Shown here: one piece after another, positions 21,968 through 35,100 of the stretch
How the letters are laid out: each line of letters starts with the position of its first letter
How positions within the stretch are numbered: the first letter of the stretch is position 1
Source: Gnetum montanum
Taxonomy: Eukaryota; Streptophyta; Gnetopsida; Gnetales; Gnetaceae
DNA: 51,437 nt
NCBI GenBank assembly: GCA_015680685.1
Contig: MNCI01002242.1
Span: forward strand, 389,768 to 441,204
Reading direction: 5' to 3'
The notes under the pieces: generated by a model
Database searches by the model: none
Seen by the model: only the letters and a program-made list of their open reading frames with translations
What the model was told of the DNA's origin: nothing
Translations under genes and position numbers: made by a program

Positions 21968-24269
21968 GAATGAAAAATGTGATGAATAGTTTATAACAAA
22001 CAAGACTCATCCTCTATTTAATTTCTAGCATCTAAAAGATCTTTTACACTACCAAGAAACTCCATAGTGACAACAATATAACCCTCCACTTTAGTGAAAT
22101 ACTTCTTACTACTTCCATCACCACCTTTGAGAAATGGTGAATTCTAGAGATCAATATTTACCAATAGTCCTGCTCAGTATACATTCATCATTAAAAATCA
22201 TGAATAACATAGATCTTCCATTCTATGATCTAAAACATCATGTCTGTAATTGATAATAATGAAATACTTCAAGCATGTGACTTCATCAATAGATGATGCA
22301 ATGATTCCATGACCAAGGCTTATTGTTAACATAGATAGCATGCCTGTCTAAGCTAACTGTATCAAAAATTGCATGTGAACTAATACAACATAAGAAGACA
22401 TTATCACCTTCATTAGTTGCATTCACAAGCAACTTCAAGACATCTACACTATCATTACCACCATTGTTATGCACCATCTTTGATTTAAAATGGCTACTTC
22501 CATGAACCTAGGCAACCAAACTAATGACATCACCATGTATGAACTTATAGGATTGACATAAACCAAGATGGAGTAATGTTTATGCAATGTATTGGGATTG
22601 ATCCCCACGCTTGGGATTACATCTAGCACAACATTGATAAGCTCAACCAAGATGAAAAAATTTATTTTGATGCAACAAATAAGCACATATGGCTATACAA
22701 CAGCATTGCCATTAATATCAATAATTATCATACACTAACAATGGCATCTTGTTCTCTCCAATGCACTGTCCCCAACAACATCCATTGTGTATACCTCATG
22801 ATTGTTCAATTTGCCATCATGAAGCATTGCATCAATGGCAGAATGAACATTCACAAAAGTGGTTACCAATACATGAAACCCTAACACACTAATGGCTTTG
22901 TTGACCATGCTATCATTGAGGAGAATAGTGATCAAGACAATACTAACATAGTACAGGTTCAAGTAAAAATCACTACTAACAACATGCTTTTGTGCAAAAT
23001 GAAAGTGAACATTATGATTTCATATAATAACTCTTTCTAAACTTCTATACTATTGCATGACTTGTATAATCACATGGAGTAATAAGATACAACATCATAG
23101 GGATGAACTCTAGTGATTTTAGAGGGATTACCATTGTTAACCTTTAATGCAACAACATTAGTAGCATTATGTGTTGGACAAGATGGATTGCAACAACCCT
23201 CCCTATAAGTAATAAAGTAATGATATAATTTGGTACATAGTGATAAATACCTTTTAAGTCTTATCCTTCATCTTTCCTATATTAGCATCCATTTCACAGG
23301 AATTTTGGATTATCAATGTAAAGAGATGTTGTACATCAAGGAGCTCATGCATATGCTCCATTTGTAATGTAAGCATGCACGTACTCGCTTTAGATGGGTA
23401 CTTTCATATTTCATTCTAAGCATATCTAAGATCAATGACCCCTCAGAAATTTTAAATGAAGCAATATAGTGCCTCTATCTTGCCTTCTGCACGCATACCA
23501 GATATCTTACACACTTGCAATCCTTTCTTGTTTTCATGAACCTCTAATGTCTCTAAAAATTGAACCATATAAACCACTCTAATTTCATCCTAGTCCACAA
23601 TGTTTCTATAATGTAGGTAAAATCAAAAAAGATATATAGAATAGTATGATAATTACATCATGAAATGGTCAACAACCTTGAAGTAAATCCTTTCAAATTG
23701 AAAACATTTTTCTTCCACCATATTTAATACACAAAATATGGTGGAAGTAAGAATCTAGTACATAGATATGGTGTATTAGACATCTTGCCACATGTACTAG
23801 AGACAATACTTATTTAATACACAAAATCATCAAATATTTGCTTTGTATTAGGTGGAAGTAAGAATGTGATATCTAATGCATCTTCATCAATAAACAACTC
23901 ATGTAGATGTGTCCCATCATTAATTACCATGAGTTTAAAGACATATATAATGCTAAATCAATCTATCTTGTGCTTCAAGAATGCCCTAAATTTCTTGTAA
24001 TGATTCCATCCTTCAATGAGAATCAACTCTAAAGCACCATTAGAAGGTACCTTCATTCCCAAGTCAAAAATGCAATTACAAATTTCTAATGCAAGAAAGG
24101 AAGATGTAGGATCTTCATTGGGTGTGTTGGATTTATCCATTCACATGCAAGCTTACTGTCTAACTAAAGTTAAAATTTTAATCTTTATCCAAATAGATGA
24201 AGATGACCACATTATTTCACTATCATCAGAACTAATATTTATCTCTTCAATGAGAAATTTTACCACCTA
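21968..24269. other. Unassigned AT-rich region, no gene recognised
   Basis: Minus-strand open frames of 60-80 codons (22286-22477, 22444-22686, 22735-22962, 23958-24140) show no domain I recognise. The sequence has the look of an old transposon with decayed ORFs (many CATCA/ACATC words), but I cannot support a class. It is the right-hand continuation of the locus into which element B inserted. Confidence 0.4.
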
Positions 24270-24545
24270 GTGTAGGGATATCTCTTCCAAATCCCTTGTC
24301 ATTTCTACTAGTGAAAAAATGAAGGTTTTGGATAATTTGATAGATGTTTTGAACTCTTGTGGATATCTTACCTAAGAGTTAGGCACTTGCAGAAGACATC
24401 TTAAAGATATATAAGATGTCTTACTTAAGAGTTGGGTTGATAGAAGAGACATCTCACTAGAACAAGAGATATCTTGCTAGAAATATCTTGTGCTATACGA
24501 GACATATTATCTAGAGTGTTGACATCTTGCCATAGACATCTAGTA
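24270..24545. repeat. AGACATCT/AGATGTCT-rich segment
   Basis: The words AGACATCT, AGATGTCT and GATATCTT recur here about every 20-40 bp (for example near 24390, 24413, 24446, 24537). The same word array appears in the LTR-like block at 27040-27240. It is probably an LTR U3 fragment of the same family, joined directly to a gag body that starts near 24545. Confidence 0.5.
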
Positions 24546-26890
24546 CATGTGGAAAAAAGAGTCCTAAAGTTATGTGAGGAAAATGATCAACCTATCAGGA
24601 ATTGAACCTTGTTGAAGTATAAATTAAAACAAAAATTTGAACAATCTAAGCAGAGGCAAGAGATGATCATGAAGCTTAAATTCCTTAGATAGGAAGATAA
24701 GAATGTTAAGGAGTTCTATGTTAAATTTTGGGAACTATTCCATTAAGCTAAAGTGAATTGGGAGGAATATGAATAAGCTTCAATCTTTCTTGGAGGTCTT
24801 AGGATGGCTTATCAGCAAGAGTTAACATTTTATGAGCCTTAACCCTTAAAGAGGCTTATGAGTTAGTACTCAAAGTAGAGAGAAATCTTAGTGGATTTGG
24901 GAGTAAAAGCAAACTAGCTTTAAAAGGAAAGGACAAGGGATCCAAATGTAAGAGGGGATCCAAGTTAAAATCTAAAGATAAAGGATAACCATGATAATAA
25001 GGACTAAGGCAAAGAAGACAAGGATTAAAGTAGAAACTCATCCAAGATTTAGTGCTTTAAATGTGGAGAGTGGGGACACAAGCAGTGAAAATGTCCACTT
25101 CACAAGGTACCTAAAGGCAAGGATGTATAAACCTTGAAAATGAGAGAGACTCCAAGCCAATCTCTTCAAAGAGGTCACTCTAATGCTTTCAAAATTGAGA
25201 AAGTTTTTAAATTAAATTCATGTGCATTTATGAAGAATGTAAATAAAGAAGATCTTCCAACAAGAAAATTGTTAGTTAGGATTAGGGCTAGATGTTTGCT
25301 TAATAGGGAATGAATTCATATTTTGATTGATGGAGAAACCTAAGAAAGTGTTATTTCTTCTAAGACAAATACTAAGTTGCATGTAGTGACATATCCTCAT
25401 CCTAGATCCTAAAAGGTGCATTGGTTGTCTAAATATTTCTTTCAAGAAATAAGGGAATAATATGTTTTGAAGGTTAGGATTGGAAGTTATCATAATTTTG
25501 TGAAATGTGATGTGTTGTTAATTAATTGCACTATTGTAATTATTCGAAGGCCTTGAATTTTGATAAGGGTGCTCAATTTGATGGGGCAAGAAATGTGTGG
25601 AGTGTAGTAAGAAAAGATGAAATTCATGAGTTGATTTCAATGACTACTAAACAAGTGAGGTAACAGACCTTACTTAATGCTTCCTTTATTCTTCTCAAGA
25701 AGAGAGAATACATTAAAGAACATAATGAGGTTATTTTTACATTTGTAATTTTATCAACTATTACTTCTAGCTATGATGTTGTGTAGGTAGAACTTATAGT
25801 AGGTGTACTAGGCTTAAAGGAGCAATTTCCCAATGTGTTCAAAGGGGAATTAGATGAACTACCACCAATGAGGAATGTTTAGCTTCAAATTGACTTCATT
25901 CTTGGTGCTACCATTCCAAATAAGAGAACATACTAATTAGCAACAAATCAAATGGTTGAATTGTAAAGAAAAGTAGAGGAGCTACATACAAATGGCTTTG
26001 TGAGAGAGTTAATATCACATTGTGTAGTTCTAGCAATGCTAGTTCCAAAGAAGGATAGTAATGAATGGAGGATTTGCATTGATTCAAGGGCTATGAACAA
26101 GATAACATTGAGGTACATGTTTTCTATTTTAAGGATGGATGATATCCTTGATGTCTTTACTAATGTAAAGATTTTTGGCAAAATTGATTTAAAGAGTGAG
26201 TACTATCAAATTTAGATTAGGCTTGGTGATGAATAGAAGACAACTTTCAAGATACTGGATGGATTATTTTAGTGGTTAGTGATGCTATTTGGGCTCACAA
26301 ATGTCCCTACTACATTCATGAGGTTGATTCATGATGTCTTCAAAGATTTAATTGGTAAGTATTATATTATCTTCTTTGATGATATTTTAATATATAATTA
26401 TAATGAGAAGGACCACTAGAAATATTTGAGAAATATATATCTCAAATTGAAGGAGGTAAATCTATTTTTCAACATGAAGAAGAGTCATTTCTTTAAAAGG
26501 GAGATCACATATTTGGGATATGTGATTTGTAAAAATCAAATTAGCATAAAAGATTCCATGGTGAAGGCTATTAAAGAATAGCAAACTTCTAGAAATGTTG
26601 GGGGAGGTGAGATCATTTCTTAGTTTAGCAGGTTTTTACAAGAGGCTCATAAAAAATTTTAGTTGTATTTCATGACTTTTGCTTTGCTTGAGAAGAATCA
26701 AGATTTCAAGTGAGATAATGAGACCTAAATTAGATTTGACACTTTGAAGGCAAAAATGACAAGTGAACTCATGCTTGCAATATCAAATTTCTAGAAGCTT
26801 TTTTAGGTAGAGGTGGATGCAAGTGCACTTGCCATTGGAGGGATGCTTTCTGATGTTGACATCAAATATGCCAATGTACAACCTCTCCAA
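24546..26890 (+). pseudogene. Chromovirus-like Ty3/gypsy gag-pol remnant (element C)
   Basis: The C-terminal gag part (LKQKFEQ...) is followed by GGLRMAYQQELTFYEP and a Lys/Ser-rich stretch. A CCHC zinc knuckle at 25053-25094 reads CFKCGEWGHKQ-stop-KC. Decayed protease follows at about 25260-25560. RT covers about 25900-26660: LVPKKDSNEWRICIDSRAMNKIT, FGKIDLKSEYYQI, FGLTNVPTTFMRL, FFDDILIYN (catalytic DD kept), KKSHFFKREITYLGYVI. An RNase H start VEVDASALAIGGMLS (near 26810) keeps its first Asp. The motif wording fits the chromovirus branch and is distinct from the Athila-like elements upstream. The sequence ends abruptly at 26890, where another LTR begins, so the rest of RNase H and all of IN are missing. 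Many stops. Confidence 0.8.
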
Positions 26891-27631
26891 TGATGTGATC
26901 ATTTCCTACATTTTTTGGCATATTTCAAGGTGTTTTAAATATTTTGATAAGTTTAGGAGGTTCTAAGGTTAATGAAAATTTGTTTGAAGGTGTTTGGAGG
27001 TTCTAGATGTCCAAACAAGCATCTTGAAATTTTGGCCTATCTAGAGAGATGTCTCCTCTAGGAGCAAGACATCTCCTCCATGCTCAAGATGTCTTCACTA
27101 GCTCAAAATGTCTTTTGAAAGACATCTCATATGTCTATAAGACATCTCCTACATCTTCAAGATGTCTCCTTTGTAAATTGGCTACTTTTGAGCAAGATGT
27201 CTCATTCTTCTTTAAGACGTCTCATATGGACATGAGATAATTTCCTATGGATTTTTAAAGATTCAAATTTTAAATTTAAAGAGGAAAGATGAAGAGATAG
27301 GGGGGAAATACATAAATAGACCTCTTGAGCCTTTATTTTGGCTAAGAAAGTCTAGGAAGTGAGCCGTGAGTTGAGAGAAAATAAGAGAGAGATAGAGTCT
27401 TGGTTAGGTGTCTTGATCATCATCCATGTGAGAGTGTGTTTTCTTTGATTGACTGTGTATGTAAGAATTTGATATAATCTCTTATCTATCCTTGGAAATT
27501 TATGCTTCCTTTCAATTGTATATTCTCCATTTGAGCAATAATAAAGCTTTCAGTTTCTTTTCTCATTTAAAATTATTATTTCATGATGTTGAGAGAGCTT
27601 GGATTATGGAATCCATGGGAGCTTCTCATCA
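26891..27631 (+). repeat. LTR of gypsy element D
   Basis: A 741-bp block starts TGATGTGATC and ends TTCTCATCA, with TGATG/CATCA ends. It holds an array of AGATGTCT/AGACATCT words (27040-27240) and then ACATAAATAG (about 27309) as a possible TATA box. A tRNA-Met-like PBS follows it and gag lies downstream, so it is best read as the 5' LTR of element D, inserted into element C's RNase H. The preceding 5-mer is TCCAA; the matching 3' copy was not found because the 3' end of D is unclear. Confidence 0.6.
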
Positions 27632-27633
27632 AA

Positions 27634-27646
27634 TCAGTATCATAGT
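27634..27646 (+). promoter_or_regulatory. Decayed tRNA-Met primer binding site (element D)
   Basis: TCAGTATCATAGT matches 9 of 13 positions of TTGGTATCAGAGC and lies two bases after the LTR end. The position is right and the match is weak. Confidence 0.45.
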
Positions 27647-27752
27647 AGCTTGGAATTGAAAACAATTATTTTCAAGTGGATAATTCTTAGCTTAATTGCA
27701 ATGAATCACTTCAAATTCTAAAGCTTTAGTGAATTCTCTCTTGCTACTTTTT

Positions 27753-28630
27753 TCACTTGATGAGCGGCGAGGTACCCCTACGTCCAACCATACGAATCAT
27801 AAACATTCACACACATTTTTGTTGAATTCTATGGATGGGACTAGTTATGCATCTAAATCGTTATATCTTGATCACATTTCACTATCTTCCCACTTGGACT
27901 AGTGGTAGCTTTGTCATGTATGGTTTAGTCCAAAGTGAGGCATATGATAATTGATGTTGTTTGACCCTAAGCTACTTCTAATGATGATAAAGAAATTACT
28001 TGTTTAATCTAACAACAATGGAAAGTAAAGTCTAACTAGCCTATGTGTGATGAGTATTTGTTCCTAACCTTTCATACATGCCTTGGACTTCATGCAACTA
28101 CTGTTGGGGTTACCAAGCATACCGTTACTAGGCATACCAAACAATAACACTAATGGGTTACCAAGTAATTACACTTAGGCGCTCGCGATTTGTCATACTA
28201 ATTCCGCTTAATGACAGAAATAATAAAGGACAATGAATGACAACATTAACTAAGGAAAACAATGAACATTTAAGTAATTAACAACAATAATAAAGCTAAG
28301 TGGATGCTGTAATGATGGAAGTAATCTTGATCTTTATTGCCAAACATGTAACGTGTCCAAGTATGTCACACTTGAATAAGGATGTCGTACAATCACTTAA
28401 CATCACACTATAGGTATGCACTGGAAACTAACAAAACTTGAAATCTATCAAAATCTATCTCTCTATATCCCAATCATGCACCCAAGTGTTGTATTTATAG
28501 GCTAGCACAGAAGGGGCTATATCAGATCCCTCATATCGAAGTTTGTGCCTCAATATCAGATACTTGTCATTACAGCCCCAATATTGGATACCCAATATCA
28601 TGGCCCTGCAAAACATGACTCATCACCACT
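27753..28630 (-). mobile_element. Second solo LTR of the Athila-like family (27758-28625)
   Basis: An 868-bp LTR on the minus strand starts TGATGAGTC at 28625 and ends GGTACCTCGCCGCTCATCA at 27758. The flanking 5-mers are TCACT (27753-27757) and CCACT (28626-28630), four of five identical, the difference being C/T. The TATA box (minus) is at 28492-28499. U3 holds degenerate CAATATC/GATATTG words (about 28510-28600) where other copies have GATATCGC. No internal region adjoins, so it is a solo LTR nested in the leader of element D. Confidence 0.8.
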
Positions 28631-28864
28631 CATCCTAGGGTTTGAAAATTTTTCTTTGATCCCTAAGTTTTTCATATCTATTAAGAATTGGAAGATAATT
28701 GTGGAATTGTATACCCATTAGCTTATACTAGTTAGGGTTTGAAGACCTTGTACTCATTTCTCTTAAGATTTGAGTATTTATTGTCTTATTCTTTGATAAA
28801 TCTTGAAAATTTTACCTTTTCTTGTAGAATTTTATGGAAATTTCCTTTTAGATCAATTTTCATC

Positions 28865-30230
28865 ATGCCTCCAAAGAAGAAGATAGTTCAAGCTTTATTA
28901 AGAGATATAAATGACATAAGAAATGCTCTCAAGATCAGTATTGAAAAGCTTGAAAAGCTTAAGAGAACAAAGAACACACTACTTCACCAAAAGCATCCAA
29001 GCAAGGGTGCAATTCATGTAATTATTCACTAAGAACTTCTTTAAGACATTCCTTAATGTCATCCCTTGAAGATGATATTTCTTTTGAAAATGAAGACTTT
29101 AGAGAAGATGAAGATCAAGATGATGTCTTTCTTCATTCTCCTAGTCTAAAAATAAGTCTCAAGGTTTCATTTCTCCTAAAAAGGGAAGAAGAAATTCTTT
29201 TCTAAGCCTTAAATGAAGCAAGGAGAAGGATTTGAAGTCACTCTTGCAAAAGATTTTAGACATGCGTCAAGGATGCTACATGTAGAAGTCAATTCCTTCA
29301 ATGACATGGAAGAGATTGAATCTTTCCTCTCTTGGCTGAAAATGATTAAGTACTTTGAATTTGAAGATGTAGAAAATCATCAAAAAGTGTCATATGCTAA
29401 TACCAAATTACAAGGCATGACACTTTTATGGTGGGAGAAGGAAAGCCATTCTTACAAGGTGAACAATGGTACTTCTATCAAGGATTGGTCTTTAATGCAA
29501 TTCATGCTCAAGCAAAAATTTGAGAAGACTCATCATAAACAAGAGGCTATCCAAAAATTGAGTGTTCAAGACTATTAAATGAATTTTTGTAAGGCTTTTT
29601 AGCTTGTAAAAGTTCATTGGGATGATTATCAGCAAGCATCCAACTTTCAAGGGGGACAAATAAAAGGAAGTATCAATAAGAGCTAATATTTTATGAGCCC
29701 CAAACATTGGATGGGGCTTTTGAATTGTCTCTTAAGGTTGAGAAGAAACTTCAAGGTTGCAAGATAGGTCCCAAATCTTCTAAGGGTAAGGGCTCCAAAG
29801 CTTTTGAAGGTGAGAAAGGACCCAAGGAGAAAGAAAATTCAAGGAAGACACCAATGAGAAGTTAGGGAAGTCCAAGGAAGGCAAGATTCCAATAGAGACT
29901 GCTGCAAGAAAGGGAAAGGTAAAGAAAATGAATATGCCTCCAACCTTCAATGCTTCAATTATAGTGAAAAGGGATATAAACAATGGGAGTATAATAAATC
30001 AAAGGTTTCCAAGAGCAAGGAACTCCAAAGCTTGATAAAGGGAGAATCCTCTAATGAAGGTAGACCTATTATGATTGAAGATGCAACTAAAATTAATTCA
30101 TGCATTTTTATAAGAAATGTGAATGTTAATCAAGAAACGAAGGAAGATAAAAGGTATGGTAAAATAGAGATCAATGAAAAAATTAGTTCTCAAGTATCTC
30201 TTATTAAGAAAAGGAGTGCTTAATACTCAA
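28865..30230 (+). pseudogene. gag of element D (gag-only gypsy body)
   Basis: From ATG 28865 (MPPKKKIVQALLRDINDIRNALKIS, coiled-coil-like) the frame holds, with stops, into 29213-29578: MKQGEGFEVTLAKDFRHAS...IESFLSWLKMIKYFEF...TKLQGMTLLWWEKE...SIKDWSLMQFMLKQKFEK. That is a typical retrotransposon gag domain (WW.. and F...F). Further on, KGSINKS-YFMSPK...LLRLRRNF and a ruined CCHC (CFNYSEKGYKQWEY near 29957) match element C. Sequence to about 30220 (ATKINSCIFIRNVNV) also has a counterpart in element C. No RT or IN follows, so the body is gag-only or truncated. Confidence 0.75.
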
Positions 30231-32075
30231 ATATTTCAAGAGATCTTCAAAGTCCAAGATGGTATATGTTATTGATCAAGGAGAGTTCCTATCTCACGAG
30301 TCAAAGGTGAAGGATTCAAGACAAAGGAGTGGCAAAGATCAAGGGACATCTTCAAGGAAGATTAAAGGTAGCACTAGAAGGTATGATGCTCATTCTTTTA
30401 CAATTGTTCTATACCTTATGGTAAGGGAAACAAGATTCTAAGCCAAGTTGAAGCTATCTCATGGGAGAAATGAGTCTTCTAGCTAAGGTTCCCAAGAATT
30501 CTCTTACTTTTGTGGCTGATCCAACATTGGAGGCACTGTTGAAAGGAGTTTGGTGGGAGTTGCGGATAGATCTATGGGCTAGGAGGTACAGATTTGTTAG
30601 AAGAGGTGTGATTCCTAGAAGAACCAGTAGACAAACCTATACAAGCAGCCTTTATTTAGTCAGCTAGATCCAATGCTCAATATTGAGCTAAGTCTTGTTA
30701 AAACTTTGATTTATTATTTTTGTTAAAGAGGATGTTAATCTCTATTGTATCTTTGTTGCATGTCAATGTTTTCTTTGTTTGTTATGAGCTTTGGATTACT
30801 TTAAAACTTTATTTTTAGAAATTTTTACAACCATTCAATTTAATTTCCTTTGAAAAGTTGCCTCATTACATAATTTAAAGTATCAACATTATTTAGATTT
30901 TTTCTATTAAGCACCACGTTGCTCTTTCTAGTTGAGACTATTCGTAGGTTCTCATATCCATACAAGAGGCATCTTGGGCAATAGTTTCTTAAAACAAGTT
31001 TTGTGGGTATTGCAGTGACCAAAATTTTGCATCAACAATGACATTGTCCTGAGCTTTGATGAACATCCCAACCATTGCTATAGTTGGATGTATCGAATCA
31101 TTTTATGAGAAATTTGGGTTCTTTCAAATTTTTATCCCACAAATATTTCTGGACTGCTTAACAACAATACTTTCTTTATATTATTTTATTTACCCTTAAA
31201 TTTATTTTAATTAGCATGCTTTATTATTCCATCAACGCACCTACCTAGGTTTATTCATATAACCTATGTTGGCAACCTACCTGTGGCTTATAGAGAGGCC
31301 ACCATAGTGCATGAAAACGCTGTAAATTTTCCATGCAATTTTCATGCTAGGTTAACCTTCACCAGCAGTAACTTGAAATAGGCCTGCTTCAAAACGCCAT
31401 GAAAAACCGATATTATAAAATAGAAAACGCCGCATATAAGCAACATTTCAACAGGTAAGAATTATGCTCTGTAATCTGTCCACATTAAAAGGCACTGTAC
31501 TTTTCAGGGTCCGACACGCCCCCCACATTAAAAGGCAATGTTTTCCCGGAAGTAATTTTCCATCGTATTATTTTGAGTTCCGTAAATTTGACATATACAA
31601 AAAGACTTTTCACCTAGGCCGGTAATCACAGATGAATATCAACAACAACGTTCATATCAACGTGGCGGCAACAACGGTCCAACTCATGGCCTATGTCATG
31701 ATGCAATGAAGGTTACAGGGATCATGTCATGGTACACGGCACACGGCAGGGGCCCATCTTCAGGATCCGGATCCATGTACCTTGAAAATATCACGTACGA
31801 GTTCGCAAGAGCGGGTTTTCTCAGTTCGGCAGCTCGGGCTTCATACCTTCTACTGTGCATGAAAGTCTCTACTTGACGTTTTCGTACTGCGGAGAAGCAC
31901 TTCCTAATAGCAACGACCTTTTACAACAATGTTCCAGAAGCATTTCATGCCTGTTGGCACTGTCTTCGGTCTATGCACTGCAATTTCCATGTTAAAGGTT
32001 CTCTCTTCGGGAGAACACAGTTTCTAGCAACAAATCCGTGAGCAATTCCAAGCTCGATGCTGGTTTAGAATAAAT
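30231..32075. other. Element D tail, then gene-flanking sequence
   Basis: 30231-31030 may be the untranslated tail of element D; its 3' LTR was not found and 30461-30667 is an open frame without motifs. From about 31300 the sequence changes: CpG dinucleotides become common, unlike the CpG-poor gypsy DNA to the left, and no repeat similarity is evident. I read 31300-32187 as the upstream region of the F-box gene. No other gene is seen. Confidence 0.5.
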
Positions 32076-32082
32076 TATAAAC
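32076..32082 (+). promoter_or_regulatory. Candidate TATA box of the F-box gene
   Basis: TATAAAC lies 106 bp upstream of the chosen ATG (32188), so transcription could start about 75-80 bp upstream of it. This is position-based only; another TATAAAA at about 31415 is an alternative if the 5' UTR is long. Confidence 0.3.
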
Positions 32083-32187
32083 CAGCCCATGTAACTGTTT
32101 GGGTCGTACAGTGACGGATTTAGTGACGGCTTTCACTCGCTGACAAGTTTTCGACGGATTTTGTGTTGGGTTTCAGATTTTGGAGTA

Positions 32188-35100
32188 ATGGAATTGCAAC
32201 AGGATTATTTTAATGCGAAGTGTGAGGGTACAAGAATCACAGAGCTGCCGCTAGATGCACTTGTTCATTCTTTCCGACGACTTGATTTGCGAGACCTTTG
32301 TAATGTCGCTGCTAGCTGCAGATTTCTCAAAGATGTTGCCTATTCTGACGTTATCTGGGATTATCATCTGAGGTACTATTAGGGTGGCTGGCGAGCTCTT
32401 CTTTATTCTTTTACTTTTTTATCAGTTATCTTTTCATTATTCCCTATCAATGCTTTGGTTTTAAAATCTTTCAATTTAGCTATTTTAACGGTTCAATTTC
32501 CTCTTTACGACAACTTCATGATACACCTCGCAACCATTTAAGGTCCTGCAAAGGGCCATACGTTTTGCTTAATCCTACATTCAATCGTTTTTTGGAATGT
32601 AACCTCGAAGATTTAATATCGTCAGGAAGTTTATTGATTTGAGCTGAAACACTGGGATAATTATACTTTACCGGAAACCGCTGAACCTCGACCGATACCA
32701 TTTTTGAAATGGAGCGCTGTTTCGACCAGCCGGGAGCCTCATGGCATGTAAAAACTTAATATGGCTAAAAAATATGATTCGGTATAGCAAAAAATTTAAA
32801 TGACAAATCTCAGAGAACATCGTTACTGTTAGAACCAAAACAGAGACAATCCTTACAGTTTTAAATAAAAAAAATAATTGCAATCTGAACATTGAATTCT
32901 GGAATACAGAACAGAAACACTGAATCCAGAACCATTAAACAACAAAATAGAAACACAGTGAACAACTAAACAGAACTGAGTTGCACAATAGAATTATTTA
33001 CAGTATAAAACAGAGTAGAACATGTTTACAGCTGTATTGTTCTTGTTATTTTCCTTTATTCTTCTCTGTATTTGATAATGTGCTGGAGATGTACCGATAT
33101 AATAACATGAAAGAAAAATTTCTCTCGTCTTTCATCTTTCAGCATTTACGTTATGGATCCACCAATGTAAAATTCAACTTTGGACAGTTAATGACTTATA
33201 AATCAATTTGAAGCATTGCAATTCAATGGCATCACGAAAAGATGCAATGTTGAAGGAAAATCAAGCTGAGATGAATATTTTCTGTGGATAATTAAGAAAA
33301 CTGGAAACTTGGATATGAACATTTTTGATACGTACACAAAAAGAAGGCCTGAATATCTGTTTTGGGTTAACTTTGCAAGATCACATCCAATCCTTTCTTA
33401 TCCTTGTAAATCTAGAGGATGCAGCAGATATATATAATGCGGTCAAAAGCAGTCTGGGTGAAAAAGGGTATTGGTTAAGGTCCAGCGGTTTTGGAAAACT
33501 GTGAGACCTGTAAAGTACAGTTATCTCAAAACACCTTCTATATAGGTAGTTATGTAAATTGGAAGGCTGGTATGTTCATATTAAATGGGACAGGAGTTCA
33601 TTTTTAATGCAAGGTTATATTGGCTGGCTGAGTTTTTAGGACCTAGGTCCTCTGACTCTTCAAGCAAAGTTGCTTTGCCAGCAATCGTGTTGGTATTAAT
33701 TCAGCATAACTAGTACCAATAACATCTCATACTAACATATGATGATAAAACAGGATTTCACATGTTGCTTTGGAGTTAATCTAAACAGAGGAGCAGGAAA
33801 TTCTAAAATAATCAGATCGTGAATCTAAATTTTAAAGCCTTTATCTTATCAATAGTTCCTTTGCCAAGAGTGTTGAAGAGCTCTTTGACAATGACGCAGA
33901 CAAGCAGTTTGATAGGATATAGACATTGCTTAGGCCTTAGGGGTACCAAACTAGCACAAAACCCATTAATCTTATCTAGCAAAGAAAACTGCTTACTACA
34001 CTAAATGAATGGAAATAAACTCAGCATAATACAGGAACAGAACGATCCAGCTGTTTGATTTCCGTATGCTATTAGTTATGGTTTACATCATTACATCTTG
34101 CCTACTTTTTAAGTATTATGAGCTGTGAAGATATTTATAACAAGAAGCAACCTGTGAAATATTTCTGGAGATCCTTTACGAGGATATCATAATCAGAGAC
34201 ACATCATTTTACTCATGCAAAATGAAGCAGTTATTGGCCAACCACCTTTAGTAATTCTACATAATGGGTAGAATTGGAAGAATTTTAGTTTGTAACCTTC
34301 CGAGATCATCTCTGGGCCTTGCTTTAAATTTAGCAAGTATAATTGCCTTAGTGATTTCATGCAACCTATTTATCTTGCAGAGCATTGGTTTCCAATTATG
34401 ACTTACAAGAGGATACCAATATTATTATTATAGGTTGCATGTTTAATCCTAGGAAGTTATATTAAGATATGTAGGAATCATGTAAATATACAATGCTTGA
34501 ACTTTGCATAGTAATAAGATATTTCATTTTTGAGCATTATCCATGATATATAGTTATAGTTGGGTTTATAAGTTATTTTATACCATTGTCCTCAATATTG
34601 GCTGTAGTCACCACACAGTTTTTTGCTTCCAGTGTGGTTTTTTTTGTTCAAACATAGAAAGGCTTCTTTCTGAGGCTATCTCACATATGTAAAAGATATG
34701 ACCAAACCACTCCAGAAGGTGATCATCTTGTTTTCCATTGACTTTGGCTGAGAGGCCAACTACCAATCATATGGAAAGACCTAATTCTGTAACACTAAAT
34801 TATATTTCATCTATGACCTTCTAAGGCCTATCATGTAATATTTCGTCCATAACTCTTTAGGGGCCCAATTATGTAATACTAATTATATTCCACTGATAAC
34901 CTCCTAGGGGGTTGATAATGTAATGCTAAATAATATTTTCTAAATTTTCATCTTATACTATACACAAATTTTTTAGAATTGATCCTAAGATTTGGATTTC
35001 AGAAAAGGAAACAATTTTCTTGGCTAAATCATATATATATATATATATAAAATAAATATATAGTTAAACTAGTGTAACACTGTCTCCCACCCACAACAGT

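Noticed and set aside
28739-28864. Upstream start of element D gag at 28739
   Set aside because: It is a TTG codon, and the first ATG of the frame (28865) gives the typical MPPKKK gag start.
32161-32187. TTG at 32161 as start of the F-box protein
   Set aside because: Plant nuclear genes start at ATG. The ATG at 32188 gives an F-box at the usual distance from the N-terminus.
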